From positions 23,762 to 87,761 of the forward strand of contig DAOTXP010000084.1 of NCBI GenBank assembly GCA_034435275.1: DNA of 64,000 nt. The letters are read 5' to 3'. A program made the position numbers and the translations under genes. Each line of letters opens with the position of its first letter. Position 1 is the stretch's first letter. Shown one piece after another: positions 56,222 through 63,630 of this stretch. Origin of the DNA: JBFMCC01 sp034435275. GTDB lineage: Bacteria > Chloroflexota > Anaerolineae > Anaerolineales > Villigracilaceae. The notes below the pieces were generated by a model. The model made no database searches. It was not told the origin of the DNA and saw nothing but the letters and a program-made list of their open reading frames with translations.

Positions 56222-56298
56222 CTTTGCGGGCCCAAAAGGGGCGAAGCAATGCCCTGCTCGGTGAAGGAGATTGCTTTGTCACCGCGCGCCCCGCAAAG
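56222..56298. repeat. Nested inverted repeat, family C
   Basis: CTTTGCGGG (56222-56230) pairs with CCCGCAAAG (56290-56298). Inside, AAGCAAT (56244-56250) pairs with ATTGCTT (56270-56276). It stands between greA and the sulfatase gene and resembles dispersed GGAGATTGCTT-type repeats. Confidence 0.7.
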
Positions 56299-56356
56299 AC
56301 ATAGCAGAACCTTTATGTATTCGAAATTAGACACTATCGATTTTTGCAGGCCGGTG

Positions 56357-56818
56357 CTATTCTATCTTCAAAATCTTGATTTTGGTCTTTCCACCGGGCG
56401 CCTCCACTTCCACCACGTCCCCGGCGCGGCGGTCGAGCAGGGCGCGTCCGATCGGGGATTCGTGCGAGATCTTCCCGTTGCGCGGATCGGCTTCCTGCGG
56501 GCCGACCAGGTGATAGGTCTCGGGCGGAAACGATTCCTCCTGGATTGTCACGTGCGCGCCGACGGTCACCGTGTCGCTGTGGGCGGCTTTTTCGATGACC
56601 ACTGCATTTCGGATGATATATTCCAGTTCCTGGATGCGGCCCTCGAGGAAAGCCTGGTCCTCCTTGGCCTTGTGGTAGTCGGCGTTTTCGGATAGGTCGC
56701 CCATCTGGATGGCGGAACGCAGGCGCGCGGCCAGCGCCTCGCGGCGCGGGCCTTTGAGTTCTTCGAGTTCGGCTTTCAATCGGGCTAGGCCTTCGGCGGT
56801 CAGATAGGTGTCGGCCAT
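56357..56818 (-). CDS. greA: Transcription elongation factor GreA
   Basis: A 153-residue factor that rescues backtracked RNA polymerase. N-terminal coiled coil: YLTAEGLARLKAELEELKGP, DLSENADYHKAKEDQAFLEG with the tip acidic residues. C-terminal FKBP-like part: YHLVGPQEADPRNGKISHES, SPIGRALLDRRAGDVVEVEA. GAGGAAG precedes the ATG. It starts eight bases after dgt, so both form one operon. Confidence 0.96.
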   Translation of the reverse strand: MADTYLTAEGLARLKAELEELKGPRREALAARLRSAIQMGDLSENADYHKAKEDQAFLEGRIQELEYIIRNAVVIEKAAHSDTVTVGAHVTIQEESFPPETYHLVGPQEADPRNGKISHESPIGRALLDRRAGDVVEVEAPGGKTKIKILKIE

Positions 56819-56826
56819 AACTTCCT

Positions 56827-57978
56827 CTAAGGTTTCTCTGACGGGTTGAACAGTTTTTGGTGTTCTTCGGTCGCGTAGCGGTCGGTCATCCCGGCGATGT
56901 AATCGCAGATGGTGCGCTCAAGTCCGCGCGTCGGGATCAGTTTTTGGATGTGTTCGGGCAGGGAGGCGGGTTCGGCGCGGTAGGCGGTGAACAGGTCCGA
57001 GAGGATGCGCTCGGCCTTGACCTGCATCCGCACGACGCGGTGATGGCGGTACATGTTGGCATACAGGAAGTCTTTGAGTTCGCGGTTGCGCCTCTGCATG
57101 TCTTCGCTGAAACCGATGACGTTGTATTTGAGTTTCTGCACGTCCAGCGCGGATTTTGCCCTGCTCTCGCGCAGGCGGGCGTCTGTGGCTGTTACGAGGT
57201 CGGTGACTTCCATCCCGATCAACTGGCGGATCATGCGATGGCGGGCGATATCTTCGAGGTCGGGGCCGCGCCATTGCGTGTTCTCGGCCAGGATTTCCCA
57301 CAAGGCAATGCCCTCCAGCATCTTGGGAGTGATCATGCTCGAACGCAGACCATCGTCGAGGTCGTGCGCGGTATAGGCCAGTTCGTCGGCCACGTTGCAG
57401 ATCTGGGTCTCGAGATTGCCGCGCAGTTCGGGGCTGTAAGCCGAGGCGTCGGAAATGTCATATTCCGATTCGTGCTTGACGATACCCTCGCGCACTTCCC
57501 AGGTGAGGTTGAGACCGGGGAATTCGGGATAGCGTTGTTCCAGTTCAGTGACGATGCGCAGGGACTGTTTGTTGTGGTCGAACCCGCCGAAGTCTTTCAT
57601 CAGGCGCGCCAGGGCGGATTCGCCTGAATGGCCGAAGGGCGGATGGCCCACATCGTGGACGAGGCAGATGGCCTCCACCAGATCCTCGTTCGCGCCGAGG
57701 GCGCGGGCGATGGTGCGTCCGATCTGGGCGACTTCGAGGGTGTGAGTGAGGCGCGTGCGGAAGTAATCGCCCTCGTAATTGACGAAGACCTGCGTCTTGT
57801 ATTCGAGGCGGCGGAAGGCGGTGGTGTGCAGGATGCGATCGCGGTCGCGCTGGAACGCGGTGCGGTACTCGGGCTCCGTGTCCAGATAGGCGCGGCCTTT
57901 GGTATCACGGCTGCGCATGGCATAGGGCGCGAGGCTCTTGTCTTCGATCTCTTCGAGTTTCTGGCGAGTGTAGTACAT
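56827..57978 (-). CDS. dgt: Deoxyguanosinetriphosphate triphosphohydrolase-like protein
   Basis: A 383-residue HD-domain enzyme that turns dGTP (or other dNTPs) into nucleoside and triphosphate. It shows RTAFQRDRDRILHTTAFRRL, RTRLTHTLEVAQIGRTIARA (first metal His), CLVHDVGHPPFGHSGE (HD pair), and QICNVADELAYTAHDLDDGL. It belongs to the shorter, class-2-type dGTPase group. Start ATG 57978. A dispersed repeat and tRNA-Leu lie upstream. Functionally it is linked to dNTP pool control. Confidence 0.92.
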   Translation of the reverse strand: MYYTRQKLEEIEDKSLAPYAMRSRDTKGRAYLDTEPEYRTAFQRDRDRILHTTAFRRLEYKTQVFVNYEGDYFRTRLTHTLEVAQIGRTIARALGANEDLVEAICLVHDVGHPPFGHSGESALARLMKDFGGFDHNKQSLRIVTELEQRYPEFPGLNLTWEVREGIVKHESEYDISDASAYSPELRGNLETQICNVADELAYTAHDLDDGLRSSMITPKMLEGIALWEILAENTQWRGPDLEDIARHRMIRQLIGMEVTDLVTATDARLRESRAKSALDVQKLKYNVIGFSEDMQRRNRELKDFLYANMYRHHRVVRMQVKAERILSDLFTAYRAEPASLPEHIQKLIPTRGLERTICDYIAGMTDRYATEEHQKLFNPSEKP

Positions 57979-57987
57979 ATCCTTTTT

Positions 57988-58064
57988 TGAGCCGCGAAGA
58001 AAATAAGACCGCGAAGCCCCCTTCGAGCCGCGAAGGATTCTTCGCGGGCTTCATTCCTTCGCGG
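57988..58064. repeat. Dispersed repeat, family B (CCGCGAAG), copy 2
   Basis: Three CCGCGAAG words and an inverted CCGCGAAGGA/TTCCTTCGCGG pair. A related copy lies at 8641-8722. Confidence 0.6.
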
Positions 58065-58074
58065 TGGAACGTGA

Positions 58075-58158
58075 TGGGGCGAGTGGGACTTGAACCCACA
58101 CGGGCTTGCGCCCAGCGGTTTTTAAGACCGCTGCGTCTGCCGATTCCGCCATCGCCCC
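58075..58158 (-). tRNA. tRNA-Leu (UAA)
   Basis: Minus strand, 84 bases. Acceptor GGGGCGA pairs with TCGCCCC; anticodon loop CTTAAAA with anticodon TAA; long variable arm GGGCGCAAGCCC; T-arm GTGGG-TTCAAGT-CCCAC. CCA is not encoded. Confidence 0.95.
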
Positions 58159-58191
58159 GGTGGCATCATTTTACTCGAAGAGGGGATTCCG

Positions 58192-58911
58192 TCAAGCAAG
58201 CCCGCGTCTATCCCTGACGATGAACGGGAGATACAACAACAGGCAGGTGACCAGTCCGATGAGTTCCATGTGGATGATGTAATACGGCCATTCAGGGAGC
58301 AGATCCAGCAGGCTGGGCGTATCAGGCTTGGCGTTGATCATCAGATAGTTACTGCCAATGGCCGAGTTGACAAAATAAACTGGAATCATGTAAAGGTTGA
58401 TTCCGACCACCACTCGAAACAGGGATGTCCATGTCGGGCGCATACCTTCGACGAGGGTCATGTAGATCGGGCAGGTGAGTAATAATCCGTGCGTGGTAAA
58501 GGTTTGAAAGAATCGAAAGTGGGGAAATCCGTATATGCCGAGGTCGGGCGTTGCGAGATATTGAATCGCGCCGCCGATGCCCAGAAAATAAGCGAATTCG
58601 TAGAGATATTGATTCTTTGTGATCAGCAGAACGCCCGTCAGCCAGATGAGCACACTGCACAGGTGAAGCGGCAGGACGGTCTGGATGGTCCACAGCCCGT
58701 TGAAGACGTTCCAGAGATGCCAGGCGATTTCGGTGCCCCACATGACGCCGAGAAGAATCCAGCGCGCGGTCCGTTTTGTATGTTCGCTGGTGGACTTGAA
58801 TCGCAGGAGAAAGAGATTGAGAATCAAAAGCGCGCCCAGCGCCCCGAAGTGGGCGGGACCGAAGAGCTGGAACGGCGCGCCGTGGTAATCGGCCGTGAAG
58901 TATTGTCCCAT
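58192..58911 (-). CDS. YwaF-like membrane protein (TIGR02206)
   Basis: A 239-residue protein with about seven hydrophobic segments. It matches the TIGR02206/YwaF family pattern: FQLFGPAHFGALGALLILNL near the start, WHLWNVFNGLWTIQTVLPLH, LCSVLIWLTGVLLITKNQ and NYLMINAKPDTPSLLDLLP. The role is unknown. A TTGCAA-N17-TATAAT promoter lies just upstream, and the mRNA leader would be only about ten bases. Confidence 0.88.
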   Translation of the reverse strand: MGQYFTADYHGAPFQLFGPAHFGALGALLILNLFLLRFKSTSEHTKRTARWILLGVMWGTEIAWHLWNVFNGLWTIQTVLPLHLCSVLIWLTGVLLITKNQYLYEFAYFLGIGGAIQYLATPDLGIYGFPHFRFFQTFTTHGLLLTCPIYMTLVEGMRPTWTSLFRVVVGINLYMIPVYFVNSAIGSNYLMINAKPDTPSLLDLLPEWPYYIIHMELIGLVTCLLLYLPFIVRDRRGLA

Positions 58912-58926
58912 TGACTTTGTGTTTGA

Positions 58927-58955
58927 ATTATAGGTGTGTCGTGATTAAGTTGCAA
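58927..58955 (-). promoter_or_regulatory. Promoter of the YwaF-like gene
   Basis: TTGCAA (58955-58950), 17-base spacer, TATAAT (58932-58927) on the minus strand. Confidence 0.75.
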
Positions 58956-58970
58956 ACGTCATCCTCATGT

Positions 58971-59006
58971 GCCCTTCGACTTCGCTGTGCCCCGCTCAGG
59001 GCGATG
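58971..59006. repeat. Dispersed repeat, family A, short inverted relative
   Basis: Read on the minus strand it gives TCGCCCTGAGCGGGG and GCGAAGTCGAAGGGC, matching the order of family A units at 5690 and 6990. Confidence 0.5.
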
Positions 59007-59035
59007 ACAATGATGATTTCGACATGGATGGTTAA

Positions 59036-59070
59036 ACAAAAAATCGGCTGTGAGAGGCCGATTTTTTTTC
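59036..59070. terminator. Terminator next to tRNA-Asp
   Basis: AAAAAATCGGC and GGCCGATTTTTTTT flank TGTGAGA. On the minus strand it ends tRNA-Asp transcription. Confidence 0.85.
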
Positions 59071-59080
59071 TCGCGTCTGG

Positions 59081-59154
59081 CGGTCCCGACGGGATTCGAA
59101 CCCGCGCTCTCGGCCTTGACAGGGCCGCATGTTAGGCCGCTACACCACGGGACC
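59081..59154 (-). tRNA. tRNA-Asp (GUC)
   Basis: Minus strand. Acceptor GGTCCCG pairs with CGGGACC; D-arm GTGTAGCGGCCTAACATGC; anticodon loop CTGTCAA with anticodon GTC; T-arm GCGGG-TTCGAAT-CCCGT; discriminator G. CCA is not encoded. Confidence 0.95.
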
Positions 59155-59200
59155 ATTGTGTCAACAGCGGGCGAGAGTTTACCACACGCAGGAACGAGTG

Positions 59201-60334
59201 TCAATACGCGCCGCCGGTATAGCGCGCGGGATCGGTGGGCGTTTGCCCGCTGGGATCGTGAACGTAGACCCAGTCGCCTTCGACGGCCCAGTTGAACAGC
59301 CAGTGAGAGTCGCCAACCGACAAATTGACACAACCATGCGATTGTGGATAGCCGAAGCGCGTGCGCCAGTATGCCCCGTGAAGCGCGCGTGCGCCATCGA
59401 AATACATTGTGTAGGGGACGTTGTCCAGATAGTAGAAATCGGCCGGGTCGTTGTTGCGCATGGTCTCGGTCTCTTTTTTCTGGAAGATCTGGAACAGGCC
59501 GGGGCGCGTCCAGAAAGGCTCCAGCCCGCTGGCGATCATGGTCGCGAAGACCATCTCGTAATTGTCATAGACTGCCAGGGTCTGCTCGGCCAGATTGACC
59601 TCGATCCAGCGTCCGTTGGCCACACCCTCGGGCGACGTGGTATTCGGTGTAACTTTGGCGACCTTGCGCGCTTCCACCCATTCGTCCGGGCCGATCATGT
59701 CCCAGTCCACGCCGTCGGCCTGGATCGTGCCATAGACCTGAATGATCTCGAACGGATAAACAACCTCGCCAGTTTCAGGCGTATTGTAGCCCGGCGCGCG
59801 CTTGACCGGGATTTGCTCGAACGCCCAGGCGAAGGCATTGCGCGGCGTGGAGCGAAGAACGACGCCCTGAAAGTTGGATATTTCGGAGACGCGCGCCCCC
59901 TTGCCGGGAATCCAGCCGCCGGACTGCAGGAGATAATAGATGCCGTGACCGGTGTCCACGCGGTCAACATATGAGACATAGACGAAGCCCGGCATAAAGG
60001 ATTGCGCTCCGCTCGTCTCGCCGGGCGCGCCGACGATGGGCACGTAATCCTGGTCCAGTTTAAAATAGAAATAGGGCAGAAGCGTGAGGGACGGATCCGG
60101 CCTGGAGATCGGGAGCGGGCGTGTGGGCAGGGTCAGGCCAAACTGGGCCAGGCGCGTGTAATACGCGGACGGTCCGAGCGGGAGGCAGTCGTCGGGCGGG
60201 GCGAGATAAGCGCCCGGGGCGCAGACCACAGCCCCATCGTCCGGCTCGGAGGCGGGAGGGGGTTCCTGCGCGGCGGCGGGAGACGATGTCAGGGTCAATG
60301 CAATGATGAGAAGTAGCGGGAGCAATCGTTTCAT
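59201..60334 (-). CDS. Secreted L,D-transpeptidase (YkuD domain)
   Basis: A 377-residue exported protein. A signal peptide covers residues 1-22 (MKRLLPLLLIIALTLTSSPA). A Pro-rich linker and a domain with SH3-like strands come next. The C-terminal YkuD domain has IEVNLAEQTLAVYDN, and the catalytic GYPQSHGCVNLSVGDS with Cys in SHGC. It cross-links peptidoglycan or attaches proteins, outside the membrane. The frame is open 32 codons further upstream, but ATG 60334 starts the signal peptide. Confidence 0.93.
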   Translation of the reverse strand: MKRLLPLLLIIALTLTSSPAAAQEPPPASEPDDGAVVCAPGAYLAPPDDCLPLGPSAYYTRLAQFGLTLPTRPLPISRPDPSLTLLPYFYFKLDQDYVPIVGAPGETSGAQSFMPGFVYVSYVDRVDTGHGIYYLLQSGGWIPGKGARVSEISNFQGVVLRSTPRNAFAWAFEQIPVKRAPGYNTPETGEVVYPFEIIQVYGTIQADGVDWDMIGPDEWVEARKVAKVTPNTTSPEGVANGRWIEVNLAEQTLAVYDNYEMVFATMIASGLEPFWTRPGLFQIFQKKETETMRNNDPADFYYLDNVPYTMYFDGARALHGAYWRTRFGYPQSHGCVNLSVGDSHWLFNWAVEGDWVYVHDPSGQTPTDPARYTGGAY

Positions 60335-60415
60335 TTTTCTTTCGAGCTCGGGGATTATAGCATGTCTGCTTAACGCTTTTGTAAATGCGGGGATTTGCAA
60401 TAGTTTCTGGTCAAC

Positions 60416-60444
60416 TTGACACATTGACATGCCTGTGCTAAATT
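60416..60444 (+). promoter_or_regulatory. Promoter of the Roadblock/V4R/regulator run, with palindrome
   Basis: TTGACA (60416-60421), 17-base spacer, TAAATT (60439-60444). The palindrome TGCTAA-A-TTAGCA (60436-60448) covers the -10 and could be an operator. A second TTGACA lies at 60424-60429. Confidence 0.75.
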
Positions 60445-60511
60445 AGCATGACTAAAAAATCTTGCTTATTCGGTTTGGCCGGGTTGGGCAAACCTTTTAA
60501 GGAGGGCAGCC

Positions 60512-60883
60512 TTGTCCAAGTCACGCACACAGCAGATGGTAGACCGCCTGCGGGAACTTCAGGCTTCTTCTCCCGATATCGAGGCGTCCGCCGTCGTCAG
60601 CGTTGATGGTTTGAGCATTGCCTCGGCCCTGCCGCAGGGGGTAGAGGAGGATCGCGTGTCGGCCATGTCGGCGGCCATGCTTTCGCTGGGCGAGCGAATC
60701 GCGACCGAATTGGGGCGCGGCTCACTGGAGCAGGTTTACATCAAGGGCGAGAAGGGTTACGTTGTGCTGATGTCGGTCGGTCAGGAGGCCGTTCTCACCG
60801 CCCTGGCGCGTGAGCAGGCCAAGCTCGGTTTGATCTTTCTGGATATGCGCCGGGCCGCGGAAGACCTCTCGAAATTGATCTAG
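60512..60883 (+). CDS. Roadblock/LC7-domain protein
   Basis: A 123-residue single-domain protein: MVDRLRELQASSPDIEASAV, SVDGLSIASALPQGVEEDRV, MSAAMLSLGERIATELGRGS, YVVLMSVGQEAVLTALARE. The Roadblock/LC7 fold (like MglB) regulates small GTPases or acts as a dimeric scaffold. TTG 60512 with AAGGAGGGC upstream is the start. It is followed ten bases later by the V4R protein and then a response regulator; no small GTPase is in the window. Role inferred as signalling. Confidence 0.9.
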   Translation: MSKSRTQQMVDRLRELQASSPDIEASAVVSVDGLSIASALPQGVEEDRVSAMSAAMLSLGERIATELGRGSLEQVYIKGEKGYVVLMSVGQEAVLTALAREQAKLGLIFLDMRRAAEDLSKLI

Positions 60884-60893
60884 TGGAGTCTGT

Positions 60894-61529
60894 ATGAGTC
60901 CCATCCAAAAAAGCGGTTTGGCCTATCCCAACAAGTTTGGTGTGATCATGGTGCGCGCCCTGGAAGAGGTGATGGGCCGCAACGGATTGAACGCGATCTT
61001 GAACCTGGCGGGGTTGAGCCAGTACATCGAGAGTCCCATGCCCGATAATTTGGAAAAGGGATTCGATTTTGCGGAAGTGGCCGCCATCAATATGGCGCTC
61101 GAGGAGATGTACGGTCCGCGTGGCGGACGCGGCCTCTCCCTGCGCGTGGGGCGCGCCATTTTCGCGGACGGCCTGCGCAATTTCGGCGCGCTGGCGGGCG
61201 TGGGCGACCTGGCTTTCAAGGTCCTGCCCCTGCAGGCCAAACTTCGCATCGGCCTGCCGGCCGAGGCCAAGATCTTCTCCCAGATCAGCGACCAGCACAG
61301 CACTGTGGAGGAGCGCGAGAACGAGTTCGTGTACACCATCCACAAATGTTCGGAATGCACCGGGCGTCACGGTCTGGACAAACCCGTCTGCTTCATTGCC
61401 ACCGGCATCTTACAGGAGAGCCTCAAATGGGTCTCGGGCGGGAACGAGTTCCGCGTGAACGAGGCCAAGTGCATCGCCATGGGCGATAACGTCTGCGAAT
61501 ACGTCATCCAAAAAGAGCCTTTGTCCTGA
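60894..61529 (+). CDS. V4R-domain protein
   Basis: A 211-residue protein. The N-terminal part has FGVIMVRALEEVMGRNGLNA and MALEEMYGPRGGRGLSLRVG. The C-terminal V4R (4-vinyl-reductase) domain spans about residues 130-205, with four candidate metal-binding Cys: HKCSECTGRHGLDKPVC and KCIAMGDNVCEYVI. V4R domains bind small hydrophobic ligands or metal and often control regulators such as DmpR/XylR. Placed between Roadblock and a response regulator, it may be the sensor. GGAG lies before ATG 60894. The ligand is unknown. Confidence 0.85.
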   Translation: MSPIQKSGLAYPNKFGVIMVRALEEVMGRNGLNAILNLAGLSQYIESPMPDNLEKGFDFAEVAAINMALEEMYGPRGGRGLSLRVGRAIFADGLRNFGALAGVGDLAFKVLPLQAKLRIGLPAEAKIFSQISDQHSTVEERENEFVYTIHKCSECTGRHGLDKPVCFIATGILQESLKWVSGGNEFRVNEAKCIAMGDNVCEYVIQKEPLS

Positions 61530-61540
61530 GTGGGGGGATT

Positions 61541-62392
61541 GTGTCCAGTGCCAAGCCAAAAATCCTTGTAGTTGAGGACGACCTCGACGTTGCAGAAATG
61601 CTGAACGCGTATTTCAGCGTCCAGAGTTACGATGTGTTCACCGTCAACTGGGGCGAGGACGGAGTACGCAGCTGTCAGACGATCCACCCCGACCTGGTCA
61701 TCCTCGACATCCGCCTGCCCGACATTGACGGTTACGAGGTCGCCCGGCGCCTGCGCAGTGACCGCCGCACCGCGGACGTGCCGATCATCTTCCTGACCGA
61801 GAAGCGCGAGCGCGAGGACCGCCTGCAGGGCCTGGAACTGGGTGCGGACGATTACATCACCAAACCCTTCGATGTGCAGGAACTGCGCCTGCGCGTGCGC
61901 AACGCCCTCAAGCGTATGAGCCAGGGATCGCTCACCAACCCGGTCAGCGGACTGCCCGAGGGCGCGCTGGTGGACGAACGCTTGAAAGCCGTTCTTGAAA
62001 AGCACGAATCCGCCGTCCTGCTGGTCTCGTTCGAGAACCTGGACAACTTCCGCGAAGCCTACGGCTTCGTCGCCTCGGACGATGTCCTGCGGGCGGTCAG
62101 CATGATGCTTCAAAACGCTGTGCGCGAATCCGAGGGCGGCGATTTCCTGGGCCATATCGGGCCCTCCGAATTCGTGCTGGTGCTCGATCCTGCCCGGCTG
62201 ACAGAAATGGAACAACGCGTGCGCGGCCGCCTCGAACAATCGGTGGATTACTTCTATCCCATCAGGGATCGCGAGCAGTCGAAGAAAGATCCGAAGCGGC
62301 TGACGGTCAAAACCGCCTCGATGATTGTAAAAGCAGGAAGTTTCAACGCCGTTGATAAACTGAAGATGGAGTTACTGCGGCTGAAGCACTAG
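61541..62392 (+). CDS. Response regulator with degenerate GGDEF domain
   Basis: A 283-residue protein. Residues 1-125 are a receiver domain with VVEDDLDVAEML, phospho-acceptor Asp in DLVILDIRLPDIDG, FLTEKRERED and GADDYITKPF. Residues 130-283 align with a GGDEF fold (LLVSFENLDNFREAYGFVAS, DDVLRAVSMMLQ), but the signature reads GPSEF and lacks residues needed for cyclase activity. It may bind c-di-GMP or act through protein contacts. GTG 61541 is the start, with GGGGGATT upstream. No histidine kinase is adjacent. Confidence 0.9.
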   Translation: MSSAKPKILVVEDDLDVAEMLNAYFSVQSYDVFTVNWGEDGVRSCQTIHPDLVILDIRLPDIDGYEVARRLRSDRRTADVPIIFLTEKREREDRLQGLELGADDYITKPFDVQELRLRVRNALKRMSQGSLTNPVSGLPEGALVDERLKAVLEKHESAVLLVSFENLDNFREAYGFVASDDVLRAVSMMLQNAVRESEGGDFLGHIGPSEFVLVLDPARLTEMEQRVRGRLEQSVDYFYPIRDREQSKKDPKRLTVKTASMIVKAGSFNAVDKLKMELLRLKH

Positions 62393-62399
62393 GAGCCAT

Positions 62400-63146
62400 T
62401 TGCACATCACGGTCATTACCCCAACGTATAACGAAGCGGAGAACCTGCCCCGGCTGGTCTCCGCTTTATTTGCGCTTCCGCTCGATCTGAGTCTGCTGGT
62501 CGTGGACGATAACAGCCCCGACGGCACCGGTCAGATCGCGGATGAGCTGGCGCGCCGGCACCCCGGACGGATTTCCGTCCTGCATCGCGAAGGCAAACTT
62601 GGATTGCGCACGGCCTACCTGAACGGATTCACCGAAGCCTTGAAGACAAAGACCGACGCACTGGCTCAGATGGACGCGGACTTCTCGCACGACCCATCCG
62701 CTCTCGTGGAAATGGCCTCCCGCCTCGCCTCCTGCGACGTGGTGATCGGCTCCCGTTATATACGCGGCGGCGCGGTGGACGAACGCTGGCCGCGCTGGCG
62801 CAAGGGACTCTCCGCCTTCGGCAATTTCTACGCCCGCACCATCCTCGGCTTCCCCCTGCGTGACGTGACCACAGGTTACCGCCTCTGGCGGCGCGAGACA
62901 ATTGAAGGCATGCCGCTGGATCGCATTCAAGCGAATGGTTATGTCTTCCTGGTCGAGATGGCTTACATTGCTTATTGTCTTGGATACAAGATTATCGAGT
63001 CCCCGATTTATTTTGCAGACCGCCGCTGGGGAAAATCGAAGATGTCGTTTCGCATTCAGGCCGAGGCGGCGTTACACGTCTGGCGCGTGCTGTGGGATTG
63101 CCGCGATTTGAGAAGACTGGGGATGAGGGCGCGGGTGGGGAAATGA
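62400..63146 (+). CDS. Dolichol/polyprenol-phosphate mannosyltransferase-type glycosyltransferase
   Basis: A 248-residue GT2 enzyme: ITVITPTYNEAENLPRLVSA, LLVVDDNSPDGTGQIADELA (nucleotide-sugar motif), AQMDADFSHDPSALVEMA (DxD-type), IGSRYIRGGAVDERWPRWR. DPM1-like members move mannose (or glucose) from GDP onto a lipid carrier. GDP-mannose could come from the guanylyltransferase at 48.1 kb. It starts at TTG 62400 with TAGGAGCC upstream, eight bases after the response regulator. Its 3' end overlaps, on the opposite strand, a Cys-rich frame. Confidence 0.9.
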   Translation: MHITVITPTYNEAENLPRLVSALFALPLDLSLLVVDDNSPDGTGQIADELARRHPGRISVLHREGKLGLRTAYLNGFTEALKTKTDALAQMDADFSHDPSALVEMASRLASCDVVIGSRYIRGGAVDERWPRWRKGLSAFGNFYARTILGFPLRDVTTGYRLWRRETIEGMPLDRIQANGYVFLVEMAYIAYCLGYKIIESPIYFADRRWGKSKMSFRIQAEAALHVWRVLWDCRDLRRLGMRARVGK

Positions 63147-63576
63147 GTGAGCGGATGCCGCCGGCCGGCACCCAGCCGGCGTTGCACGCCTGCCGGCACT
63201 CTTTCACCGTCCGCCAGTACTGCCCCGGCGGGCAGGTGCCGCCGCCTCCCCCGCCCGACCCGCAACAGGAAAAGGTCACTTTTTTGACGTTGTAATGGCA
63301 CTCGCCCAAACCGGTGCAAATGTAATTGTCCACAAAGGTCCAGCCGTCGCAGTGGTCCTGATCGATCTGCTGGCAGACGTAGCTTTGAAAAGTGTCGCCG
63401 GTTTCGCATATTCCCACACCAGTTACACGGCAACTATTTGTGACTTTCACCCGGGTGTCATCCTGACACTCGGCGCTGCCGCCGCAGCCGTTGGCCGCCC
63501 ACACCCGCCAAGGGTTAAACTGAAAGACTGTTATCAGGATACTGGCCAAGCCAATTAATCCGCCGCTCCATTGCAT
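62992..63576 (-). CDS. Cysteine-rich secreted protein, possibly truncated
   Basis: A 194-residue frame. Residues 1-28 form a signal peptide (SGGLIGLASILITVFQFNPW). A Cys-rich part follows with about 17 Cys in 110 residues (CQQIDQDHCDGWTFVDNYIC, TFSCCGSGGGGGGTCPPGQY). After about residue 145 the frame runs antisense into the glycosyltransferase gene (155-base overlap), and the sequence becomes Arg/Pro-rich without Cys pattern. The natural C-terminus may therefore have been lost. Function unknown. Confidence 0.55.
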   Translation of the reverse strand: MQWSGGLIGLASILITVFQFNPWRVWAANGCGGSAECQDDTRVKVTNSCRVTGVGICETGDTFQSYVCQQIDQDHCDGWTFVDNYICTGLGECHYNVKKVTFSCCGSGGGGGGTCPPGQYWRTVKECRQACNAGWVPAGGIRSLISPPAPSSPVFSNRGNPTARARRVTPPRPECETTSSIFPSGGLQNKSGTR

Positions 63577-63630
63577 AACATCATGGTAGTACGAAAACCC
63601 AATGATTTCAACCTTAAAGATATTAATATT

